Below, one piece after another: positions 25,301 to 31,845 of a stretch of DNA of 64,000 nucleotides. Positions within the stretch are counted from its first letter, which is position 1; each line of letters opens with the position of its first letter. A model generated the notes under the pieces. It worked only from the letters and a program-made list of their open reading frames with translations, did no database searches and was not told where the DNA came from. Location of the stretch: contig NZ_JBPJAQ010000001.1 in NCBI RefSeq assembly GCF_051172195.1, positions 6,510,001 through 6,574,000 on the forward strand. The letters are read 5' to 3'. The position numbers and the translations under genes are program-made. The stretch comes from Paludibaculum fermentans_A (GTDB lineage Bacteria; Acidobacteriota; Terriglobia; Bryobacterales; Bryobacteraceae).

Positions 25301-25595
25301 GGTTCAGTTGAAGTTCGATGGCGGCGCTTTACCCACGCTGCCGGCAGGCTGGCAGCGCGACTGGCTGTTGAAGGTGGATGGCTGGGCAAAGGACCGCGAC
25401 GCCAACACGGCCTATTCGCAGACGGTGGAACCACTGCCGTTTCATGGCATGAGCGCCTATCCCTATCCGGCGGGTCAGCATTACCCAGATTCGCCCGAGT
25501 ATCGCGAGTACCAGAAGCAGTACAACACGAGACCCGCACTGCGCCTGATGCGCGCACTGCACGAATCCGGCACACGTTCCAAACAGGTGAACTGA
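22365..25595 (+). CDS. TPR/FG-GAP (CRTAC1-like) exported protein with a large unknown C-terminal domain
   Basis: This 1076-aa exported protein starts with a hydrophobic signal (CVALAVLAFVLPAEPP). About residues 30-210 hold four or five TPR units (AVEQFKQAYKLNPGSAMDRL, then TWFNLGIEFKKMGESEKAIA). Residues 230-560 hold FG-GAP/VCBS-like blades with calcium-loop phrases (DLDGSGSTDLL, DYNNDGFVDL, DFDGDGRVDAA). An ASPIC/UnbV-like segment follows (KAGSLYQKQMYRGYPLTVGI, then IRITWPNG). The last 430 residues (from CPTIWTWNGREFEFITDTLG) form a domain I do not recognise. It is the first gene of an operon with a pentaheme cytochrome and a second CRTAC1 protein. The start at 22365 is chosen for the signal peptide; a TTG at 22335 is possible. 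Confidence 0.85.
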   Translation: MNFRGVSVCGGCVALAVLAFVLPAEPPGGASEQLLRLRTLGKAYYENPTTQAQAVEQFKQAYKLNPGSAMDRLNYALALLRAGNGKEGMTELEAVQKQDPKIPHTWFNLGIEFKKMGESEKAIAQLEQMARLVPGEAITEYNLGVLYKAIGRAEDANRKFELSARLDPNFAAPHFQLFNFYRQQSEPDKAKVELGRFQALKKTHDDAGTGNEDVEWSLYSEILDPVDGALAADAAQPGPLKFAATALPGKFTAAGASLQVIDLDGSGSTDLLVVSSGGLGLFRKGLTPVPQPAFSALKDVLAAVPGDYNNDGFVDLCVLTKTGAVLLEGSKAGFKKGVELPAGRFESALWIDYDHDYDLDLMLLGAQTKLLRNQMPGGFEEHTADLPFVAGTAVAGVEIRVIPDTKSHDMIIAYAGRNAVLYKDRLAGQYEARELTAVPQGATGLTVADLNNDSQLDLVWTGGAALNQNGAFQTLAWPAKGSFALGDFENRGLLDALTGGQVYRNRGKTTLVAQAGTVGLPAEVAALAAADFDGDGRVDAAAVLPDGTVQRLMNQSLIKTSWTRVALNGVKNLKLAAGTEVEVKAGSLYQKQMYRGYPLTVGIRGNKEIDTIRITWPNGLIQNEMKQKVATALKFEEAQRLSGSCPTIWTWNGREFEFITDTLGVAPLGASSGDGQYFPVDHDEFISIRGDQLKAVDRQYEVRITEELSEVTYLDQVKLIAVDHPAGQEVYTNDKWKSPPFPEFRLFGVTQRVYPRKATEDGGRDVTAAVLKKDARYPDGFRRDLQNVASMHVLDLDFGQAAKDNRAVLIMHGWVDWADGSTFLGESQRTKTGLATPKLQVKDKTGQWVTVIEDMGMPAGKPKTIAVDLTGKFLSNSRTVRIVTNLCLYWDEIFLSETNAAPQVRVTEIAAGQTDLRFRGFSKNIVHPERKQPEQFFYDNPAVTSMWNPTPGQYTRYGAVTPLLGEVDDKLVVMGSGDEVQLKFDGGALPTLPAGWQRDWLLKVDGWAKDRDANTAYSQTVEPLPFHGMSAYPYPAGQHYPDSPEYREYQKQYNTRPALRLMRALHESGTRSKQVN

Positions 25596-25596
25596 C

Positions 25597-28341
25597 ATGA
25601 ATCTGACGAAAACCGCCCGGTGGGCCGGGCTGGCGTTCCTCGTCCTGCTCGTCAACAGCTTCTACTTGCTGGCCTTTGCGACGCCCGGCATCTTCTACAT
25701 GACCAACGTGTTAGTCCACATCGGGCTGGGCACGGTGTGGGCCGCGGCGCTGTTGTGGCTGGCGTTTACCTCGCCGCAGTACCGGCGCATGGCACTCTAC
25801 GCCGTGGTCGGCGTAGCGACGGGCGGGGCGCTGTCCGTGGTGGGTGCGGCGCGGGAGTTCAACTGGCTGCTGTGGACTCATATCGGAGCCGGGCTGCTGG
25901 GCGCGCTGGCGATTGTCGTGGAATCCAAGCGGCGATCGGCGCAGTTGGTTTTCGCCTGTAGCGCTGTGTTCTGCGTGGCGGCGCTGGGGTATCAGAAGGT
26001 CTTTCCCGAGCACCAGTTGAAGGTGACGAATACGGGCTATGTGCCGGTTTCGATGGAGGGAGAGGGCGGCGGGCCGAAGACGCCGTTCTGGCCGTCGTCA
26101 TCGAAGACGAATGTGGGCGGTGTGATTCCGTCGACGTTCTTCATGGACTCGAAGTTCTGCGGTGAGTGCCACAAGGACATCTACCAGCAGTGGCAATCGT
26201 CGATGCACCACTTCTCGTCGTTCAACAACAAGTACTACTCGAAGTCGATCGAGTATATGCAGGACATTTCGGGGACGCGCGGATCCAAATGGTGCGCCGG
26301 GTGTCACGACCACGCAGTGTTCTTCAACGGCCGGTTTGAGAAGCCCATCAAGGACCAAATTGAGACTCCCGAGGCGCAGAACGGGTTGGGCTGCGTGTCG
26401 TGCCACTCGATTACGCATGTCGATTCGACCATGGGCAATGGCGGGTTCACGATCGAATATCCGAAGCTGCACGATCTGGCATCGTCGAAGAATCCGCTGA
26501 TCCACTGGGTGGACCGGTTCCTGACCAAGGTGGAGCCGGAGCCGCACCGGCGCACGTTCCTGAAGCCGTTTATGAAGGACAGCGCGGAGTTCTGCTCGAC
26601 GTGCCATAAGGTGCATCTGGACGAACCGGTGAACAACTACCGCTGGATGCGCGGGTTCAACGACTATGACAACTGGCAGGCGTCGGGCGTCAGCGGGCAG
26701 GGCGCGCGGTCGTTCTACTATCCCGACAAATCGAAGACGTGCTCGGGCTGCCACATGGACCTGGTGCCGTCGAAGGATCCGGGCAACCGCGACGGGATGG
26801 TGCACAACCACCGTTTTGCGGCGGCCAATACGGCGGTTCCTTTTGTGAATGGGGACAAGACGCAACTGGCGGCGGTGCAGGGCTTCCTGCAGTCCGGGTT
26901 CATCTCGGTGGACATCTTCGCGGCGGCTCCGGCGGGGGAGGCTCCGCAGACGCAGATGCAGCGGCGGACGGATGCGGGTCCGCAGACGATGACGACGTTC
27001 GCGGTGGGGGAAGAGGCGGAGCAGGCGTCCTCGGCGTACATGATCCGGGAGGTTTCCGAACTGGCAGCGCCTTTGGACAAGACCTCGACGAAATTCCAGC
27101 CGGGGTCGACCATCCGCATGGATGTGGTGGTGCGGACGAAAAAGATTGGCCACTTCTTCCCGGGCGGCACGGTGGATGCGTTCGACATCTGGGTGGAACT
27201 GGAAGGGCACGACGCGACGGGCAAGCAGGTGTTCCTGTCGGGCAATCTGCAGAACCCGAAGCAGGGTAACCTGGCTCCGGTGGAGCCGGGGGCGCATTTC
27301 TACAAGTCGTACATGCTGGATGGCGATTCGAACCCAATCAACAAGCGGAATGCGTGGCAGGCACGGTCGTTGCTGTATGTACGGCTGATTCCGCCGGGCG
27401 CGGCCGATGTGGCTCATTACCGGGTGAAGATCCCGAAGGATGCGAAGGGGCCGATTACGTTCACGGCGAAGTTGAACTATCGCAAGTTCACCCACTACTA
27501 CAACCAGTTCAGCTACGGCATGAAGGTGAAGCCGGGCCAGGATCCGAAGCTGGTGAGCATCCACTATGACAGCCGGCAGACGGAGCAGGATCCGGCGGTG
27601 CAGGTGCCGGATATCCCAATTACGGTTCTGGCCAAGGCGGAGGTGAAGCTGCAACTGGCGCAGCCCGGGGAAGCGACGGTATGGAAGCAGGAGGCGCAGA
27701 AGGCAGACCGCGAGCGCTGGAACGACTGGGGCATCGGCTCTCTGCTGCAGGGCGATTTGAAGGCCGCGGAGTATGGATTTACGCGCGTCACCGAGGCGCA
27801 GCCGGAGTATGCCGATGGCTGGTTGAACGTGGCGCGGGCCCTGATCCAGGAAGGCGAGATCGAGCGCGCGAAGGAGTTCCTGGACAAGGCGATGAAGGCC
27901 GATTCGTCGCTGGGCCGCATCTGGTTCTTCCAGGCGATGGCGCAGAAGGCGGAAGGCGACTATGACGCGGCGTTGAAGTCGCTGGAGGTGGCGGCACAGA
28001 AGTATCCGCGGGACCGTGTGGTGCAGAACCAGATTGGGCGGATCCTGTTCCTGAAGCGCGACTACAAGGGTGCGGTGGAGGCGTTGAAACGAGTGCTGGA
28101 TGTGGATCCTGAGGATCTACAGGCGCACTACACACTGATGCTGGCGTGCCGCGGCTTGGGCGATACGGAGCAGGCGGCCAGGGAGGAGAAGCTGTTCATG
28201 CGCTTCAAGGCGGACGAGTCGTCACAGGCGTTGACGGCCAAGATGCGGCAACTGTCTCCGGAAGACAACAACGAGCGGCAGACGATCCACGAACACGAGT
28301 CCTCAGCACTCAGCGTGAAGAAGGCGGGAGTGATCCAATGA
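25597..28341 (+). CDS. Membrane-anchored pentaheme cytochrome c with C-terminal TPR domain
   Basis: This 914-aa protein has an unusual three-part design. Residues 10-135 hold five membrane helices whose charged loops (SPQYRR, ESKRRS) place the remainder in the periplasm. Residues 180-400 carry five CXXCH heme sites (188, 233, 266, 333, 382), the first as FCGECHKDIYQQWQSSMHH, like the cytochrome c554 family. A beta-rich segment follows to about residue 690. The C-terminus holds four or five TPR units (YGFTRVTEAQPEYADGWLNV, then AVEALKRVLDVDPEDL). One base separates it from the preceding FG-GAP gene, and its stop overlaps the next gene. I infer a periplasmic electron-transfer module docked to the FG-GAP proteins. 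The redox partner is unknown. Confidence 0.87.
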   Translation: MNLTKTARWAGLAFLVLLVNSFYLLAFATPGIFYMTNVLVHIGLGTVWAAALLWLAFTSPQYRRMALYAVVGVATGGALSVVGAAREFNWLLWTHIGAGLLGALAIVVESKRRSAQLVFACSAVFCVAALGYQKVFPEHQLKVTNTGYVPVSMEGEGGGPKTPFWPSSSKTNVGGVIPSTFFMDSKFCGECHKDIYQQWQSSMHHFSSFNNKYYSKSIEYMQDISGTRGSKWCAGCHDHAVFFNGRFEKPIKDQIETPEAQNGLGCVSCHSITHVDSTMGNGGFTIEYPKLHDLASSKNPLIHWVDRFLTKVEPEPHRRTFLKPFMKDSAEFCSTCHKVHLDEPVNNYRWMRGFNDYDNWQASGVSGQGARSFYYPDKSKTCSGCHMDLVPSKDPGNRDGMVHNHRFAAANTAVPFVNGDKTQLAAVQGFLQSGFISVDIFAAAPAGEAPQTQMQRRTDAGPQTMTTFAVGEEAEQASSAYMIREVSELAAPLDKTSTKFQPGSTIRMDVVVRTKKIGHFFPGGTVDAFDIWVELEGHDATGKQVFLSGNLQNPKQGNLAPVEPGAHFYKSYMLDGDSNPINKRNAWQARSLLYVRLIPPGAADVAHYRVKIPKDAKGPITFTAKLNYRKFTHYYNQFSYGMKVKPGQDPKLVSIHYDSRQTEQDPAVQVPDIPITVLAKAEVKLQLAQPGEATVWKQEAQKADRERWNDWGIGSLLQGDLKAAEYGFTRVTEAQPEYADGWLNVARALIQEGEIERAKEFLDKAMKADSSLGRIWFFQAMAQKAEGDYDAALKSLEVAAQKYPRDRVVQNQIGRILFLKRDYKGAVEALKRVLDVDPEDLQAHYTLMLACRGLGDTEQAAREEKLFMRFKADESSQALTAKMRQLSPEDNNERQTIHEHESSALSVKKAGVIQ

Positions 28342-29960
28342 GAGCGCTGATTCTGCTCGCCGTGGTCGGCTCGCTAGCCGCCCAGACGCCGAAGTTCACC
28401 GATGTCAGCAAGGCGGCCGGCATTTCCTTCACGCACAATGCCGGCAAGGCTGGGAAGAAGTGGCTGCCGGAGACGATGGGTTCCGGCTGCGCGTTTCTCG
28501 ATCTGGACGGCGACGGGTATCCGGATATCGTGCTGCTGAACAGCAAGGACTGGACGCCGAAGGGGCGGCGGTCTGTCTCCGCGGTTTACAGGAACAACAA
28601 GAACGGCACGTTTACGAATGTGACGGCGGGCAGCGGCCTGGATGTCGAGATGTACGCCATGGGTGTCGCGGCCGGCGATTTCGACAACGACGGAAGGGAA
28701 GACCTGTACATTACGGCGCTGGAAGGCGACCGGCTGCTGCACAACGAGGGCGGGTTCAAGTTCAAGGATGTGACGAAGGCGGCGGGGATCGACAATGCCG
28801 CGTTCGGAACGTCGGCGGCTTTTGTGGACTACGACAAGGATGGCCGCCTGGACATTTTTGTGGCGAACTACGTGCAGTGGTCGAGGGAGAAGGACCTGTG
28901 GTGTTCGCTCGACGGTGTGAGCAAGTCGTATTGCACGCCGGAGTCCTACAAAGGTGTGTCGTCGAAGTTGTACAGGAACCTGGGCGGCGGCAAGTTTGAA
29001 GACGCGACGAAGAAGGCCAAGGTCTACGACGCGACGTCGAAGTCGTTGGGCGTGGCCGTCTTCGACTACAACGGCGACGGCTGGCCCGATCTGTTCGTGG
29101 CCAACGATACGCAGCCGAACAAGCTGTACCGGAATCTGAAGAACGGCGCCTTCGCGGAGGAGGGCGTATCAGCGGGTGTGGCGTTTGGCGAAGACGGCGT
29201 GGCGCGTGGAGCGATGGGCGTGGATACTGGCGATTTCGACCGCTCCGGCCGGCCACATTTGCTGGTGGGCAACTTCACGAACCAGATGCTGGGACTGTAC
29301 CGGAACGAAGGGAAGGGGCTGTTCGTGGACGAGGCTCCGCGGTCGACCGTGGGGCGGGCGTCGCTGCTGAGCCTGGCGTTTGGCGTGTTCTACTTCGATT
29401 ACGACCTGGATGGCTGGCTGGACATCTTTTCGGGCAACGGGCATATCGAGGAGGAGATCGGGCGGGTGCAGCCGAAGGTGAAGTTCGCCGAACCGCCGCT
29501 GGTGTTCCACAACGTGGGCAAGGGTAGGTTTGAGGATGTGAGCGCCAAGCTCGGCGCGGAGTTGACGCGGCCTGTAGTGGCGCGCGGAGCGGCGTATGCG
29601 GATTTCGATCGCGACGGCGATTTGGATTTGCTGATCTCAACGAACAACGGTCCGGCGTACCTGTACCGCAACGACGCGAATACGGCGAAGAACCACTGGA
29701 TCAATATCAGGCTGAAGGGCGGTAAGTCGAATCGCAGCGGGATTGGCGCAGTGGTGCGCGTGGAGTCCGCGTCGGGCAAGCAATGGCAGACGGTGCACAG
29801 CGGGTCGAGCTACTGTTCGCAGTCGGACCTAGCCCTGGCGTTCGGGCTGGGCAAGGATTCCTCCATCACCTCGATTGAAATAGAATGGCCTAGCGGTGTG
29901 AAACAGCGGCTCACCAATGTGAAGCCGGATCAACACCTGGTGATGGAAGAGGCAAAATAG
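28338..29960 (+). CDS. CRTAC1-family FG-GAP/ASPIC-UnbV exported protein
   Basis: This 540-aa exported beta-propeller protein has signal peptide MRALILLAVVGSLAAQ. At least six FG-GAP/VCBS blades with calcium-binding DxDxDG loops follow (FLDLDGDGYPDIVLL, DFDNDGREDLYI, DYDKDGRLDIFV, DYNGDGWPDLFV, DYDLDGWLDIFS, DFDRDGDLDLLI). The C-terminus is an ASPIC/UnbV domain (HSGSSYCSQSDLALAFGLG, then IEWPSGVKQ). It starts inside the end of the cytochrome gene (ATGA overlap), so it belongs to the same operon. Family members are extracellular calcium-binding proteins, with no defined activity in bacteria. Confidence 0.92.
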   Translation: MRALILLAVVGSLAAQTPKFTDVSKAAGISFTHNAGKAGKKWLPETMGSGCAFLDLDGDGYPDIVLLNSKDWTPKGRRSVSAVYRNNKNGTFTNVTAGSGLDVEMYAMGVAAGDFDNDGREDLYITALEGDRLLHNEGGFKFKDVTKAAGIDNAAFGTSAAFVDYDKDGRLDIFVANYVQWSREKDLWCSLDGVSKSYCTPESYKGVSSKLYRNLGGGKFEDATKKAKVYDATSKSLGVAVFDYNGDGWPDLFVANDTQPNKLYRNLKNGAFAEEGVSAGVAFGEDGVARGAMGVDTGDFDRSGRPHLLVGNFTNQMLGLYRNEGKGLFVDEAPRSTVGRASLLSLAFGVFYFDYDLDGWLDIFSGNGHIEEEIGRVQPKVKFAEPPLVFHNVGKGRFEDVSAKLGAELTRPVVARGAAYADFDRDGDLDLLISTNNGPAYLYRNDANTAKNHWINIRLKGGKSNRSGIGAVVRVESASGKQWQTVHSGSSYCSQSDLALAFGLGKDSSITSIEIEWPSGVKQRLTNVKPDQHLVMEEAK

Positions 29961-29965
29961 AACGT

Positions 29966-30826
29966 ATGACTCCGAAACTCGAACTGGCAGCGATTACCGA
30001 TGAATTCTCGCCCGACCTGGGTGAAGCGCTGGAGGCGATGGCGCCCATCGGCATGACGGCCTGCGAACTGCGCGTCGTGTGGGGGAAGAACATCATGAAC
30101 CTCACCGACGATGAAGTGAAGAAGGCGATGGAGCTGCTGAACGCGAAGGGCATCCGGGTGCTGGGTCTGTCGTCGCCGATTCTGAAGTGCACACTGCCGG
30201 ACGGCGGCGAAGTGGACAGCCGGTTCCAGCAGGATATCTTCGGTTCGACGCACACGATTGACGACCAGCCGCGGCTGGTGGACCGGGCGCTGCAGCTCTG
30301 CGAGATGACGGGCGCCCAGGTGGTGCGGGTGTTCTCCTTCTGGCGGACGGTGGATCCGGAGAAGTGTTTTGAGCCGGCCTGCGCGGCGCTATCGAAGATG
30401 GCCGATCAGTTCAAAGCCCACAACATCATCTGTGGGATTGAGAACGAACATGCGTGCAACATCGGCACGGCGGCGGAAGCTGCCCGATTTCTGAACGCGG
30501 TTCCGCATTCGCACTTGAAGTTGGTGTGGGATCCGGCGAACGCGCTGGTGGCGGGCGAGGAGCCGTACCCGTATGGGTACAACCTGCTGCCGAAGGGACG
30601 GATTGTGCACGTCCATGCGAAGGATTGCCATATGGAAGGGCACAAGCCGGTATGGGGCCCGGTCGGGTCGCGGCATGTCGACTGGAAGGGCCAGATTGCA
30701 GCGCTGCTGCAGGACGGGTACCAGGGGGCGGTGAGCCTGGAGACGCATTGGCCCGGCCCGAACGGGAACAAGAAGGAAGGCAGCATCATCTGCGGATGGA
30801 ATCTGCGGGGGCTGCTGGCGGCGTAG
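29966..30826 (+). CDS. Sugar phosphate isomerase/epimerase-like TIM barrel
   Basis: This 286-aa protein is of the xylose-isomerase-like TIM barrel (AP endonuclease 2) superfamily, which interconverts or rearranges sugars and related polyols. Probable metal ligands appear in the expected order: Glu in CGIENEH, Asp and Asn in VWDPANAL, His in IVHVHAKD, and Glu in VSLETHW. No signal peptide is seen, so it is cytoplasmic. The start lies 5 bases after the CRTAC1 stop, so it is probably read through from that operon, though its function seems unrelated. The substrate cannot be named. Confidence 0.87.
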   Translation: MTPKLELAAITDEFSPDLGEALEAMAPIGMTACELRVVWGKNIMNLTDDEVKKAMELLNAKGIRVLGLSSPILKCTLPDGGEVDSRFQQDIFGSTHTIDDQPRLVDRALQLCEMTGAQVVRVFSFWRTVDPEKCFEPACAALSKMADQFKAHNIICGIENEHACNIGTAAEAARFLNAVPHSHLKLVWDPANALVAGEEPYPYGYNLLPKGRIVHVHAKDCHMEGHKPVWGPVGSRHVDWKGQIAALLQDGYQGAVSLETHWPGPNGNKKEGSIICGWNLRGLLAA

Positions 30827-30832
30827 CGCCTT

Positions 30833-30907
30833 AGCTTTCAGCGCTCAGCCTTCAGCTATCAGCTCCCCCGGCCCAAGCTGAAAGCTGACCGCTGAATGCT
30901 GACAGCT
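30833..30907. repeat. Intergenic inverted array of TCAGC heptamers
   Basis: The left arm (30833-30864) is four tandem heptamers of the form NNTCAGC. The right arm (30876-30907) is the mirror, GCTGANN four times. The arms match at 26 of 32 positions around an 11-base C-rich loop. Only the two N positions vary between units. It would fold into a long imperfect hairpin after the isomerase gene. It resembles REP-like or simple repeat elements scattered through many genomes. Confidence 0.7.
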
Positions 30908-31039
30908 TGGTGGTTGATCGCCGCAACTCTCTGGCTGCTCGAAGTATATTTCACATTTCCGATACCCGGCCGCGTGTTTGCGCGTCAATAGAAGCAGCCG
31001 GGTTTTGCTATTCTGGAGCGCACAAGAGGGGGAATCTGA

Positions 31040-31837
31040 TTGCGCCTGCGCAGGCTGTCGACTGTCGTTGGATTAGGCCTGCTGCTGGTGTGTTCGCTCA
31101 TGGGGCAGCGCTGGATTCGCGATATCTTTCCCGAATCGGACTACATCCCTACGCCTCCGGATGCGAACGAGAAGACGGAGTTCTACTTCGCGCGTCTACG
31201 CTACCGGAATGTGCAGGCATCGGGAATGTGGGCCATGCGCGGCCAGTGGACGGTGGACTACCCCAAGGCGGACCGGCAGTTCATCCAGGGGCTGCGGCGG
31301 TTGTCGCGGATCCACGCCAACAGTGTGGAGCACATCGTCGACCTCGTCAGCGACGACATCTTTAACTACCCGTTCGTATACGTTGTGGAGGCAGGGCACT
31401 GGGATCTGCCGGACTCGCAGGCGAAGAAGCTGCGGGAATTCACGGACCGCGGCGGGTTCCTCATGACGGACGACTTCCACGGGACCTTCGAATGGGATGT
31501 CTTCACCGCCGGCCTGAACAAGGGCTTTGGCGACCGCCCGATTGTCGATATCGAGAACAGCGATCCGATTTTCCATGTGTTGTATGACTTGGAGGACCGC
31601 ATCCAGGTACCTGGCATCGTCAACTATCCCTTTACCAAGACCTACGAGTATGACGGCTACGAGCCGAAGTGGCGGGCCGTACGCGACGACAAAGGGCGGA
31701 TCGTAGTGGCCATCTGCCACAACATGGACCAGGGCGACGCCTGGGAATGGGCCGACAGCCCGCACTATCCTGAGAAATATACGTCGCAAGCCTACCGCAC
31801 CGGGCTGAATTACATCATCTATTCAATGACTCACTAG
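31040..31837 (+). CDS. DUF4159-family exported protein, first gene of MoxR/vWA operon
   Basis: This 265-aa protein matches my recollection of DUF4159 proteins, which accompany MoxR/vWA gene sets. It starts with TTG behind a strong GAGGGGGA ribosome site 7 bases upstream. A signal peptide ends near LMGQ. The body has FYFARLRYRN, HANSVEHIVDLVSDDIFNYP and FVYVVEAGHWDLPDSQAKKL, then REFTDRGGFLMTDDFHG. This last part is a glutamine-amidotransferase-like or ThuA-like fold in which the catalytic Cys is absent. The next gene starts 8 bases after its stop. Role unknown; probably a structural or ligand-binding part of the assembly. Confidence 0.83.
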   Translation: MRLRRLSTVVGLGLLLVCSLMGQRWIRDIFPESDYIPTPPDANEKTEFYFARLRYRNVQASGMWAMRGQWTVDYPKADRQFIQGLRRLSRIHANSVEHIVDLVSDDIFNYPFVYVVEAGHWDLPDSQAKKLREFTDRGGFLMTDDFHGTFEWDVFTAGLNKGFGDRPIVDIENSDPIFHVLYDLEDRIQVPGIVNYPFTKTYEYDGYEPKWRAVRDDKGRIVVAICHNMDQGDAWEWADSPHYPEKYTSQAYRTGLNYIIYSMTH

Positions 31838-31845
31838 AAAGCACA

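Noticed and set aside
26098..27654. 518-codon open frame antisense to the pentaheme gene
   Set aside because: The His/Arg/Leu-rich product is the mirror of the cytochrome coding bias; no family features.
30833..30907. Rho-independent terminator
   Set aside because: The stem is imperfect and is not followed by a T-run; the heptamer structure fits a repeat element better.
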